Source: UBA5314 sp040217815 (lineage in GTDB: Bacteria; Bacillota; Syntrophomonadia; Syntrophomonadales; Syntrophomonadaceae). Taken from it: DNA of 64,000 nt. Location of the stretch: the NCBI GenBank assembly GCA_040217815.1, contig JBEHWI010000011.1, positions 31,725 to 95,724 of the forward strand, given 5' to 3'. The number at the start of each line of letters is the position of its first letter. The first letter of the stretch is position 1. The notes below the pieces were generated by a model. It was given only the letters and a program-made list of their open reading frames with translations, was not told the origin of the DNA and did not search any database. This document shows positions 44,110 to 53,204 of the stretch, piece after piece. The position numbers and the translations under genes were made by a program.

Positions 44110-46020
44110 CTAACCCTGGGCTTTTTCAAGCATCATTTGAAATATACCCGGTTTGTGTTGAAAGCTGCTCTTAATATCAATATGGGCGGCTTTTCTTGCT
44201 TCCTGCAAAGCCTTTATATCTACAGTTGCAATAGCAATAGCTTCCGTCCCCACCCCCGCGTCCAGCAGGGTCTGCCTCAAGCCCGGCGTCTTTATGGGGC
44301 CAAAGACTCCGCTGCCCCCGAACTGAGCGACATTGGACATCACTATATATTGATAAAAGCGGTGGCTATCGGCTATGCAGCAGCGCCCGTACAACTGGCT
44401 GTCCGGGTTGTTGGCCACGATGAATAGCATATCCAGCGGCATCTGGTGGTTCTCATCCCGGTTGATGCGGTGGATGATGTCAAAGTGGCTGTAGTCGTAG
44501 CATATCAAGACCCCGAAGGCCCACTCTTCACCATACGAGAAACGCAGCAGCCGGCTGCCCTTGTCCATGATAAAGTTGGCTGGTTCACCGTCTGCGCTCC
44601 CCGGAAGGCGGGCGTCGTACTGGGAGCGGGTCATCTTGTCATATTGAAAGCGCTTGACTTCACCGTCTGCAGTGGGGACGTATATAAAGCAGCGGTTTGA
44701 GCCATGAGCCAGTTCCGGGCTCTCAAGCGTTTCCGGCTGGGGGTCGTACTCCACCCCGGCGATTATTATGGTATTGAAGCGGCGGGAAAAGTCGCGCAGT
44801 TCTTCATCCATGGTAAGGGGGAGAAAGACTTCGGGAAACACTAAAAAATCGAGTTTCTGACCTGACAAAAGCAGTTTCTGGCTCAAGTATTGCAAGTGCT
44901 CCTGAAGCTCCCGCACGAAGCGGGGGGCGTCCGGCGAACAGGAGATGCAGTAGTAATGGTTTATATAGTCTTCTTCGTCCATGCATTTTAACTGGGCAAC
45001 CCCCATGTTTAATTTATCTGCCCGGGCACAGCGGTAGCCGCAGGCTGCCAGATCGATTTCCTGAAGGTACTCCGGTTTGTCCAGGCTCTTTTTATAGTCG
45101 GGCTGGCCGGTGCTCAAGAACTCTTCACTGGGTTGGATGGGCGTCCATGGGCAGCGGTCTTCCAGCAAGTCGCCCTCCTGTCTTTCCTGGTGGCGTAGGA
45201 GCCTCAAGTCGGCCAGGGGCAGATCGACCTCTAAAAAGGCACTGGTTTCTCCCTGGGTATAGGCAATAGCCCCACCCAGGGTCATGGACCGTTTTTTAGG
45301 CCCGTTGTAGCGAAAGGGGGCAAAAACCCCGCTGCCCCCATAGTTGGCGATATTGGAGATGATCACGAAGCAGGAAAAACGGTGAATGTCCGCCAGGGCG
45401 TACTGCATGAACAGCCGGGTCGCCGGGTTGAAAGAGGAGACTACCAGAATCTCTATGTCATACTCGGACATCTTTTTTATCAGATCGGCGTTGGTATAAT
45501 CATGGCAGCTGATGACGCCCATTCTGCCTATCGGGGTGTGGAAAACGTGAGCTTCTTTCCCGGGATGAAGCTTTCCCTGGGTGTAGTATTTATGATCCTC
45601 CTCGGAAAAAGAAAGCTGTTCAATGAACACCGGATCATTATACGGGCTAAACACGGCTACAGTATTGGTGGTTTCGCTCCGGTCTTCATGGCGGTAGTGC
45701 CCCAGGCGGGCAATGATGATCTGCCGACAGCGATCGGCCTGCTTCTGAAAAAGATCCGATGACACAATATTGCCGGGATGTTCGGATAATATTCCCATGT
45801 CCGCGTTTTCCGGGATTCGGGCCAGAACCGAACGAACATGCCGGCGCAGCTCTTCTTGGTCGCTGTCCGGCTGGATCCTTCCCACATATAGGCCCTGTCC
45901 CGCGCGTCGGCCGACCTTCCTTTCCGGATAGGGCTCTTGAACCAGGATCACTTTGACGTTTTCGTCCAGCTTATTATCTTTAGGCTCAAAGACCAGTTGG
46001 TGCTCTTTTACTTGGAACAT
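44110..46020 (-). CDS. Tandem carbon-nitrogen hydrolase (two nitrilase domains)
   Basis: A 636-residue protein with two nitrilase-superfamily domains in one chain. Both retain the Glu-Lys-Cys catalytic order: domain 1 (about 25-310) SEHPGN, HPGKEAHVF and GVISCHDYTNAD; domain 2 (about 345-620) FPEVFLP, QYDKMTRSQYD and GVLICYDYSHFDI. Each domain ends with a YGGSGVFAPF or FGGSGVFGPI motif. The substrate is unknown; an amide or nitrile is expected. AGAGGA lies 7 nt before ATG 46020; sequence open to 46098 has no ribosome site. No signal peptide. Confidence 0.75.
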   Translation of the reverse strand: MFQVKEHQLVFEPKDNKLDENVKVILVQEPYPERKVGRRAGQGLYVGRIQPDSDQEELRRHVRSVLARIPENADMGILSEHPGNIVSSDLFQKQADRCRQIIIARLGHYRHEDRSETTNTVAVFSPYNDPVFIEQLSFSEEDHKYYTQGKLHPGKEAHVFHTPIGRMGVISCHDYTNADLIKKMSEYDIEILVVSSFNPATRLFMQYALADIHRFSCFVIISNIANYGGSGVFAPFRYNGPKKRSMTLGGAIAYTQGETSAFLEVDLPLADLRLLRHQERQEGDLLEDRCPWTPIQPSEEFLSTGQPDYKKSLDKPEYLQEIDLAACGYRCARADKLNMGVAQLKCMDEEDYINHYYCISCSPDAPRFVRELQEHLQYLSQKLLLSGQKLDFLVFPEVFLPLTMDEELRDFSRRFNTIIIAGVEYDPQPETLESPELAHGSNRCFIYVPTADGEVKRFQYDKMTRSQYDARLPGSADGEPANFIMDKGSRLLRFSYGEEWAFGVLICYDYSHFDIIHRINRDENHQMPLDMLFIVANNPDSQLYGRCCIADSHRFYQYIVMSNVAQFGGSGVFGPIKTPGLRQTLLDAGVGTEAIAIATVDIKALQEARKAAHIDIKSSFQHKPGIFQMMLEKAQG

Positions 46021-46116
46021 AGTGCCATCCTCTTTATAATATGAGTCAAACCTTCTAATTGTTCCCTTAAAATAGCATAAAAGGCAAAACTGTTTCAACG
46101 GCTATTTGTGAGCTCC

Positions 46117-47877
46117 TTATTTAATAGCTTTAATATGGCCGATGATTTCTGCAATGATATCAATTCTCTTAAACGGCGTTATAAGGTAGTACCCGTCAAC
46201 ATAAGAAGAAATTGCAATGGCCATTTCTGTTGAAATTTCAACCGCCAGTCGGCCGGTCTCTTCCTTGGACAGGTCCCGATAGCGTTCGATAATCTCCGCG
46301 GCAACATTAATTCCTGATATTTCATTGTCTACAAAACAGGCATTTCTATGGCTCACCAGGGGTAGAATGCCGCCCAGGATCCGGACCGGCAGTTCTTGCC
46401 TGGCTGTTCGCAAATTCTCGACAGCCTGCTGGCTTAACACCGGCTGAGTCAAAAACATGCTAACCCCGCTGTCTATTTTTTTGTGGGCGCGCTGCAACTG
46501 GCTGTTGAAATTACGGGCGTTTACATTCAGGGCCGCGCAGATATTAAACGGTGATGAAAACACGGTATCATTGAGGCTGCTGATGTAGCCGGCCAGGACG
46601 GCGGAATTGAAGTTGAAAACGCCCTTTATCTCGTCCCGCTGGGCGGTGGGTATGGGGTCCCCGGTCACCACCAGGACGTTGTTTATATCCTCGATATTCA
46701 GGCCCAGCAACAGGGCTTTAGTGGCGTTGATGTTCCGGTCCCGGCAGGTCATGTGCGGAATAGGAGTAACGCCCAGCTCTCTTTTCAGCTTGCAGGCCAT
46801 GAGGCTGGAATCCACCCGGGCCCGGGCAATTGGGCAGTCGGCAATAGTTATGGCATCAACTCCCAGCTCCTTGAGCCTCCGGGCGCTGTCCATGAAAAAG
46901 TCTATATCGGTGTCCACCGGAGGGTCCAGTTCTACCGCAATGATTTTTTGCCCAGACCCCAATTTCTCTAAAAGCAGGTTGCGGGCAGGGCTCTTCTTTA
47001 CCGGTGCCTTTCCAGGCTTGAACGGGGGTGCCATGTCTCCCGGGGAAAGCCCTTTTACCCGGACCGCCATCTCCCTGATATAATCAGGCGTAGTGCCGCA
47101 GCAGCCGCCCAGGATGGCCACACCCTGCCTGGCGATCTGCAGCATCTGGGCGGCGAAGTAATCCTTATTGTTCTCAAAAAAGGTTCTATTGTTGACAATA
47201 GTGGGATATCCTGCGTTGGGCATGACGGAGATGGTCTTGCCCCTGGTGTCAACGCCCTTTATATATTCCAGCAGGTGATAAGGACCGGAAAAGCAGTTAA
47301 AACCACAGGCGTCAATGGCGGGCACCCTTTGTATGTTCTCGATCAGCTGGTGGCCGGATTTGCCCAGGCGGGTGAAGCCCTCGGGAGATACGGCGAACTC
47401 AGCTATTATATAGGCCCGGGGGTTTTTCTCCTTTATATACCGAGATAAGTCTGCCAGATGTTCATCGCTGCTGAAGGTTTCAAATAGAAAATGGGATGCT
47501 CCCAAGGACAGGAATATATCGATAATTTCCCGGTATTGGCCAGTCAAATCGGTGCTATCGTCGTCAGCTAGGGGGCCAATGTCGGCAAAGACCCGCACAT
47601 CGGTTCCCCGGGCTGCTTCCATGGCTATTTTGTAACCTTCTTCGATCACCTTTTGTACAGCATCCCCATCACCAGCCAACCCGGCTCGATTGGCGCCAAA
47701 GGTGTTGGTTTTGATCGCCTGGCAGCCGGCGGTTATATATTCATGGTGAATATTAAGCACCGTGCCGCGATCGTACAGATTGGCCAGCTCGCACGGGCTT
47801 ACCGGATTTGGGGCCACACTGGCATAATAGGTTCCCATAGCCCCGTCAAAGATCAGAGGCTTGTTAATCTCACTCAT
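46117..47877 (-). CDS. Homocysteine S-methyltransferase / methylene-THF reductase fusion
   Basis: A 586-residue bifunctional enzyme. Residues 1-290 are a homocysteine methyltransferase domain with Zn ligands in CGFNCFSG and ILGGCCGTTPDYI; residues about 300-586 are a 5,10-methylenetetrahydrofolate reductase (IIAVELDPPVDTD, ITIADCPIARA, VTGDPIPTAQRDEIKGVFNF). The fused form (YitJ-like) is common in Firmicutes and links C1 units to methionine. AAGGTG lies 6 nt before ATG 47877. A possible sigma-A promoter lies at 47905-47933. It is transcribed toward the nitrilase gene; they may share a transcript. Confidence 0.9.
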   Translation of the reverse strand: MSEINKPLIFDGAMGTYYASVAPNPVSPCELANLYDRGTVLNIHHEYITAGCQAIKTNTFGANRAGLAGDGDAVQKVIEEGYKIAMEAARGTDVRVFADIGPLADDDSTDLTGQYREIIDIFLSLGASHFLFETFSSDEHLADLSRYIKEKNPRAYIIAEFAVSPEGFTRLGKSGHQLIENIQRVPAIDACGFNCFSGPYHLLEYIKGVDTRGKTISVMPNAGYPTIVNNRTFFENNKDYFAAQMLQIARQGVAILGGCCGTTPDYIREMAVRVKGLSPGDMAPPFKPGKAPVKKSPARNLLLEKLGSGQKIIAVELDPPVDTDIDFFMDSARRLKELGVDAITIADCPIARARVDSSLMACKLKRELGVTPIPHMTCRDRNINATKALLLGLNIEDINNVLVVTGDPIPTAQRDEIKGVFNFNSAVLAGYISSLNDTVFSSPFNICAALNVNARNFNSQLQRAHKKIDSGVSMFLTQPVLSQQAVENLRTARQELPVRILGGILPLVSHRNACFVDNEISGINVAAEIIERYRDLSKEETGRLAVEISTEMAIAISSYVDGYYLITPFKRIDIIAEIIGHIKAIK

Positions 47878-47904
47878 AGTTCTCACCTTCAAAATAGTGT
47901 ATTT

Positions 47905-47933
47905 CGAATAAATTCCATACAGCTTATTGTCAA
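47905..47933 (-). promoter_or_regulatory. Possible sigma-A promoter of the HcyS-MTHFR gene
   Basis: On the minus strand TTGACA, 17-bp spacer, TATTCG. The -35 is perfect and the -10 poor. No SAM riboswitch or T-box signature was recognised in this upstream region. Confidence 0.35.
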
Positions 47934-48099
47934 TATTCTATAAATATATCTTCATCGTCGGGCAATGGCAAGGAGCATGATTTCAATGCCAAGCATTTTT
48001 TGAAGGAAGGCGCTCGACAATTTGTTAGCAAAAAGTGATGAATATAGCAGGGGCTGTAGGAAAAAGATAAGCCTAGCTATTATTTTTGGAGAGCTGAAG

Positions 48100-49158
48100 A
48101 TGAAGCGAACTCAATACGATCCTGACAAGATGCAGGAAAAAGCCTTCACCGTCATTGCCAACGATGCCTTAAACGCTACCGAAATAGCTGCGCTTTGGAA
48201 TTCTTACATGTAAGACACGATGTTTTTATGTGTTTTTAAAAGATTCAGCCAAATTGCCGAGGACAACGATGTCAGGCCCATAATGGAAGACACGGTCAAT
48301 ATTTGCAGCCAAAGAATCAACAAGGTAGCAGAAATCTTAAATAAGGAAGGCCTGCCCATACCTTTCGGGTTTTCCGACGACGATGTGAATTGGAAGCTCC
48401 CCGGCTTTTTAGCGATGCTTATTTCCTCTACTACCTTATTAACGCCAATAAGATAGCAGTCGGTATAAACGGCCTTTCTCTGGTCACTGCGGGACGCGCT
48501 GACGTGCGTGATTTTTTCAGGCACTGTGTGGATTCAAGCATGCATCTTTTTAATAATACAATCGATGTTATGCTTTCCAAAGGTCTGTATATCAGACCTC
48601 CTATAGTATCAGTTGTGAAAATTCCTTCCTATGTTAAAGAAACAAGATTTTTTAGACGGGTTTTGGGGCGAAAAAAGGAGTCTTTTAGCCCAGGAGATAT
48701 CGGCTCTTTTTTACGGCATAATTACCAACAACGTTGGCAAAAGGCTGCTGTTGGGGTTCAGCCAGACCGCCAGTTCCAATCAGGTGCGTAAATATATGGC
48801 CCGTGGAGTTAATATAGCCAACAACCTGATAAACACTTTAAGCTACTCGCTGACCCGGGAAAACGTTCCTGATCCGATCCCCTGGGACTTTATGGTTACC
48901 GATTCAACCACCCCGATTTTCTCGGATAAGTTGATGATGTTTCACACCGTCATGGTCGCTTCCGCCGGCATATTAAACTACTCGGCTTCCATGGCCACCA
49001 GCCCCCGGCACGATTTAATGGTCAACTACTTCAAAGCGATTGCTGAAGTGGCCAATTATCTTGAAGACGGCACCAATGTCATGATTGAAAACGGCTGGTA
49101 TGAAGAGCCGTTTAGAACTGTCGATCGCCGTGAATTAATAAACAAACCACACCATTAG
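48100..49158 (+). pseudogene. DUF3231 protein, disrupted by one stop and two frameshifts
   Basis: The segments together read as a full DUF3231 protein (typical of spore-forming Firmicutes), about 350 residues. It begins at ATG 48100 with GGAGAG 6 nt upstream and contains TEIAALWNSYM, then an in-frame TAA (48211-48213), then PIPFGFSDDDVN followed by a 1-bp loss near 48388, LEAPRLFSDAYFLYYL in the next frame, a 1-bp gain near 48636, then the C-terminal third (DSTTPIFSDKLMMFH, ENGWYEEP). Three lesions in about 430 bp indicate real decay rather than a single sequencing error. Confidence 0.8.
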
Positions 49159-49228
49159 AGGCCTATCATTTTATTTGCATCGCCGTTAAAAACTAATCCC
49201 GATCAACTCTTTATTTAGCTGCCTCAGC

Positions 49229-50236
49229 TTAGCTGCGATTCCCACTCCTGAAAGGAGAGGTGATGAAATCAGGCAACAGGCTTTTTTTCGGCTCCGGAAG
49301 ATCGCTGACGTCGGTCTGAACCAGGCGCAGCAGTATGTCTTCCAGGCTGCTTTCCCGGGGGCCGAATGAAAGTATCTGCGCCCCATTTTTTATAGCTTCC
49401 TGCAGAATGCCGGTACGTATTTCCTGATCTTGGGCCGTGTTTATATAGATCCGAGGACCGCTGCTCTCAGCAAAATTTACTCCCGGGATGCTCTTTAAAG
49501 CCGGGACAACTGCTTCAGCCGGACTGGTCAGCAGCATTTCCAGGTTGACGCTGTCGCCGGCTGTGCTGCGCAGGTTTTCGATGGTATCGACTGCCACCAG
49601 GCGGCCGTGGTCAAAAATGCCCACAACATCGCAGATGCTTTCCACCTCGGGCAGCACGTGGGATGACATCAAGACGGTCAGCTGTTTTTCAACCCGCAGG
49701 CGCAGGATCAATTCCCGCATATTCCTGGCTCCCAGTGGATCAAGGCCCAGTGTGGGCTCGTCCAGAAACAAGACCCGGGGCTCTGACAGGAGGGCCTGGG
49801 CCAAACCCAGCCGGTGGCGCATGCCTCGGGAATAGGTCCCTACCAGTGCATTCTTCTTGTTCATCAAACCAACCAGTTCCAGGGCATAGTCGATACGACG
49901 CACCTGCTCATTGACTGGTACATCCAGCAAACGGCAGATATAACGCAGGATCTCCAGGGTGGTCATGCGGGTATAAAACGCCGGGTTCTCCGCGACATAA
50001 CCGATGTTGCGGCGCACCAGCATAGGTTCTTTTACCACGTCACGTCCGGCTATCAGTGCGGTTCCGCTGTCAGGCCGGATCAGGCTCACCATCATCTTAA
50101 AAGTGGTTGTCTTGCCCGCCCCGTTTAGGCCCAGCAATCCGAAAGAGGTCCCGGACTGTACCTTGAAACTGACATTATCAACCGCCTTCAGGCTCCCATA
50201 CCATTTATTTAAACCGCGTACATCCACGTCGTACAT
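49229..50236 (-). CDS. ABC-2 exporter ATP-binding protein
   Basis: A 335-residue ABC ATPase: Walker A GLNGAGKTTTFK, Q-loop region, signature YSRGMRHRLGLAQAL (SRGM variant of the common SGGQ), Walker B RVLFLDEPTLGLDP, H-loop SSHVLPE. The variant and the long C-terminal domain are typical for NosF/CcmA-like exporters. AGGGAGGT precedes ATG 50236. It is coupled to the permease upstream on the same strand (12 bp gap). Confidence 0.9.
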   Translation of the reverse strand: MYDVDVRGLNKWYGSLKAVDNVSFKVQSGTSFGLLGLNGAGKTTTFKMMVSLIRPDSGTALIAGRDVVKEPMLVRRNIGYVAENPAFYTRMTTLEILRYICRLLDVPVNEQVRRIDYALELVGLMNKKNALVGTYSRGMRHRLGLAQALLSEPRVLFLDEPTLGLDPLGARNMRELILRLRVEKQLTVLMSSHVLPEVESICDVVGIFDHGRLVAVDTIENLRSTAGDSVNLEMLLTSPAEAVVPALKSIPGVNFAESSGPRIYINTAQDQEIRTGILQEAIKNGAQILSFGPRESSLEDILLRLVQTDVSDLPEPKKSLLPDFITSPFRSGNRS

Positions 50237-50248
50237 ACCGACACCTCC

Positions 50249-51052
50249 CTAATTTTTAAAGGCGACATTCTGCCGCTCGAACAGCCAGCTGGAAAGGAGC
50301 AGCACTACGACTGTCATAACTAAAAGCGATATACAGCAAAGCAAAGCTTCGCCGGGTATTCCCAGGGCATATTTTTGATATTTGGAAAATAAGCTCAAGA
50401 AAAATTTAACGGCGATAGGCAGCTCTTCGAAACCCGAAACATTCAACCGGAGGAAAACCTGACGCAGGAATTCGCCGCCCAGGGGGTGGGCCGGGGCCAT
50501 GAAAACCAGGGCGCACAATCCGGTTGTAGCCGTGCTGGGGGCAAACATGGATATTAAAGTGGTGAGGGCTACAAAGAAGAGAGACACACAACTGACAATG
50601 GCCACCAGGGTCAGCCACTGGCTGAAGGGGGGCATGGGCAGCTGCCAGCGGTACTGGGAAATTCCCGAAATTTGAGCCCAGAAATAAGCGGCGATCAGTT
50701 CCACCACCAGCAGAGGAACGATCAGTAATATATAAGCCCAGAACTTGCCCAGGAGCAGGGAGCGGCGGGGCAGGGGCTTGGACAGGATTAATTCCATAGT
50801 GCCCTTTTCTTTTTCGCCCACCACTGCGTCCATAGCTGCGAAAATGCCGATTAAGGGGCAAAGGACGGCGAATAGCTCAAAAAAGGGATCGAGAACATTC
50901 TTGGAATTGGCCGTGGGGCCCACCTCGGTATACAAGGCCATCAGGATGCCGCCAAAGATAAACATAAGCAAGAAAACGGTTTTGTAATTGCGCTGGTTTT
51001 CCTGCAATTCCCTCTGCATTACAGCCATGGTTTTCAAAAGCTTCATCTCCAT
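50249..51052 (-). CDS. ABC-2 type permease (NosY-like)
   Basis: A 267-residue membrane protein with about six hydrophobic segments (VFLLMFIFGGILMALY; YILLIVPLLVVELIAAYF; LVAIVSCVSLFFVALTTLI; LLCCISLLVMTVVVLLL). The EKEKGTMELILSKPLPR loop after the second span is the hallmark of NosY/Gliding-type ABC-2 permeases. Starts ATG 51052 or 51046 lack a clear ribosome site; GGAG overlaps the first codons. It exports an unknown substrate with the ATPase that follows. Confidence 0.85.
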   Translation of the reverse strand: MEMKLLKTMAVMQRELQENQRNYKTVFLLMFIFGGILMALYTEVGPTANSKNVLDPFFELFAVLCPLIGIFAAMDAVVGEKEKGTMELILSKPLPRRSLLLGKFWAYILLIVPLLVVELIAAYFWAQISGISQYRWQLPMPPFSQWLTLVAIVSCVSLFFVALTTLISMFAPSTATTGLCALVFMAPAHPLGGEFLRQVFLRLNVSGFEELPIAVKFFLSLFSKYQKYALGIPGEALLCCISLLVMTVVVLLLSSWLFERQNVAFKN

Positions 51053-51154
51053 TCGTTACTGCTCGTAAATCTATATAATATTAGCATTCCCGAAGGAAGA
51101 TTGCTATGAATACATAATTTAAAGCCGGACAAAAGATCTGGCTGGCACAGCTCA

Positions 51155-51727
51155 CTACCCAGCCCTGGCTTGCTCCTGCCGGGCCATAAAGACTGCCACC
51201 ACCCACTTTATCAGAATGCCTATAGCCAGGTAGATGGGAAAGGAATAGTAGTGCCTCCAACTATGCAGTTCGTAAACATCGATCCATACCAGGAAAGATT
51301 CGCCGCCAAACGAATACAAAGCGGAGGTGACAGTCATGGCGATGATGAAGCGCTTCCAGGAAGAACTGTACTTTTGGTAAACGAACATATAAGTTATGGG
51401 AAGAACGGACCAATCAGCAGGGATCAAGCGTGGCCATAGAGGAATGACCCAATAATGATATTCCCACAAACCCAGTTCACTGAGTACTGCATCGAGATAT
51501 GATGAGATGATAAAAACCAGCATTCCTATAAGTGTTATTTCCAGCAGTCGGGTACGATCAACCCTCTTCCACCAAAAATACCAGGGGATGGTCAGGACCG
51601 CCAGCAGCAGCCACCACTGCCAGGTAAAAAGGTCGTGGTGCAGCCAGTTCTGAATTCGCAAGTGGGTTAACTGTTGTTCAATAGACGATATCAAATCTTG
51701 ATTGGATAATCCTGTCGCTTGTTGCAT
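51155..51727 (-). CDS. CBO0543-type membrane protein
   Basis: A 190-residue protein with about five hydrophobic segments and many tryptophans (WQWWLLLAVLTIPWYFWWKR at 36-55; LPITYMFVYQKY). This layout matches the CBO0543 family of spore-forming Firmicutes, function unknown. It follows 4 bp after the stop of the gene at 51732 (minus strand), so the genes are co-transcribed. Confidence 0.7.
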   Translation of the reverse strand: MQQATGLSNQDLISSIEQQLTHLRIQNWLHHDLFTWQWWLLLAVLTIPWYFWWKRVDRTRLLEITLIGMLVFIISSYLDAVLSELGLWEYHYWVIPLWPRLIPADWSVLPITYMFVYQKYSSSWKRFIIAMTVTSALYSFGGESFLVWIDVYELHSWRHYYSFPIYLAIGILIKWVVAVFMARQEQARAG

Positions 51728-51731
51728 TATC

Positions 51732-52196
51732 CTACTCTCCTACGGCCACAGTAGACACACCCAGAGCCTTGTGTCCCCAGAGCACTTTCTTTACTATTTC
51801 CGTCTGGTCAGCGCGGCATTCAATTAAAAAAACCAGTGGTCCTGATGCGCCACGGCTTCGGTTTCGGGAATGCCGTTTCGAACCCAGTAAATAATCAAAG
51901 AGGCATCCAACCATAACCCCTCCCAATAGTGCGATCAGTCCCCAGATAATCGGTCCCCAATCTAAGTTGAAGCCGTAGATAACCCCCATGGTCATGCAGG
52001 TAGTGCCTACGAGAAAGCCGCCGTCGATCATGCTCACCCCGTCGGAGTGGTGGATGCTGTCCAACAATTCCCGGGTTTCGCCCCTTACCTCCAGGGGCAC
52101 AGCCAGTACATGCTCTTTGTCAACGCCTTTTTCAACAAGCTCACTGATGGCTAACTCGGTGTGAATGCAGTAATCAAATGATGCTACGACCAGCAT
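51732..52196 (-). CDS. Hypothetical protein with a central hydrophobic pair
   Basis: A 154-residue protein: N-terminal alpha/beta segment (LVVASFDYCIHTELAISELVEKG), a hydrophobic glycine-rich central stretch (GVIYGFNLDWGPIIWGLIALLGGVMVG), and a C-terminal beta unit (GPLVFLIECRAD). The layout resembles DUF1269 or general-stress-17M-type proteins, in which two ferredoxin-like halves flank a membrane hairpin, but the match is by eye. It lies 3 bp after the gene at 52200. Confidence 0.5.
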   Translation of the reverse strand: MLVVASFDYCIHTELAISELVEKGVDKEHVLAVPLEVRGETRELLDSIHHSDGVSMIDGGFLVGTTCMTMGVIYGFNLDWGPIIWGLIALLGGVMVGCLFDYLLGSKRHSRNRSRGASGPLVFLIECRADQTEIVKKVLWGHKALGVSTVAVGE

Positions 52197-52199
52197 GGT

Positions 52200-52985
52200 T
52201 CAGCCTCCTCTAACCGGAAAGGGCAGTCTCAACGAAATACCCTGATAGGTTCTTTTGAAATACCGGGACTGCTCAATATTGAATAACTTGTTTAATTCAA
52301 CCGTTTTCAGATAGGCATCCCAGGCGGCGAAGCCGTAAAGTGAAGGTAGGTTCATAAACCATTGCCAGTCCAATATGTTCCTGGCCCCGCTAAAATCACC
52401 CCAAATAGTGTACATAATCGCTTGAAGGCTGTGGGAGACAACCAGGATGCCGGTTCCAAATATAAAGATAAGTGTAGAGAGAACGTTTAAACCGGCATAC
52501 ATGTGCCCCAAACCGGGCAAGAACATGGACCAGGCGAAACCAACCCAGGGATTGCGCTTGTCGAGGGAGTTTATGCTGATCCCACTCACCGCGGTAGGGG
52601 TTATTGGGGAATGTTCCCGGTCGGCCAGAACCGATAGTTTGTTGCATTCCACGGTAAGCCGGTAGCTGTCCCATATGGCAAAAAGCAAAACCGAGCAGTA
52701 TATGATAAGCCATTGGGTGTCCAGAACCTGTTTGGCCGCGCTGAAGGCACCGTTGAAGCTGTATAGGATAGCCAGATTGAGGTGTGATTTATAATTGATC
52801 AGCAGCTCGCCGGTGAAAAGTAAAAAGCCCTTGCTTATGCTGCCGTTGTTGATATGGCCAAAGCCTGGATAAAGCAGAGACCAACAAGCCAGCGTCCAGG
52901 GATTTCTCAGATGGACACTGTTTGTATTAAAGGGTGTTATAATGGCTTTGGGACGGCGGCTCGTATTATTAGCTGATGAATTCAA
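52200..52985 (-). CDS. Membrane protein with two internal repeats
   Basis: A 261-residue protein made of two homologous halves. Each begins RNPWTLACWSLLYPGFGHI or RNPWVGFAWSMFLPGLGHM, continues through two hydrophobic segments and ends with an AIWDSYRLTVECNKL / AAWDAYLKTVELNKL motif. The P-G-x-GH motif recalls TM2-type small membrane proteins. I do not recognise the family. It starts the run of three closely spaced minus-strand genes (52985 to 51155). Confidence 0.6.
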   Translation of the reverse strand: MNSSANNTSRRPKAIITPFNTNSVHLRNPWTLACWSLLYPGFGHINNGSISKGFLLFTGELLINYKSHLNLAILYSFNGAFSAAKQVLDTQWLIIYCSVLLFAIWDSYRLTVECNKLSVLADREHSPITPTAVSGISINSLDKRNPWVGFAWSMFLPGLGHMYAGLNVLSTLIFIFGTGILVVSHSLQAIMYTIWGDFSGARNILDWQWFMNLPSLYGFAAWDAYLKTVELNKLFNIEQSRYFKRTYQGISLRLPFPVRGG

Positions 52986-53140
52986 TTTGCCTTACTCCTG
53001 TTATTTCATAAGATAAGAAATATCTATTACATTGTTTGCTCCAGAGGTAAAACTTATCCAGAAAGGGCATAACAATGCTGATTATATGGTTTGGGTATTT
53101 AATACCGAGATGCTGCAGTAGGAAGCTGCCCACAACATAC

Positions 53141-53176
53141 AAAAGCCCATTTGGTTTTTCAGCCAAATGGGCTTTT
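53141..53176 (-). terminator. Strong terminator hairpin after carB
   Basis: AAAAGCCCATTTGG / CCAAATGGGCTTTT, perfect 14-bp stem with an 8-nt loop; TTTTGTATG follows on the minus strand. It ends the carB transcript; the symmetric T/A ends could also serve the plus strand. Confidence 0.85.
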
Positions 53177-53204
53177 GCCAGGGTTTATATTTTCTCCCTA
53201 TCAG

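Noticed and set aside
48211..48213. TAA as a recoded stop in DUF3231
   Set aside because: Two further frameshifts downstream make simple gene decay the better explanation.
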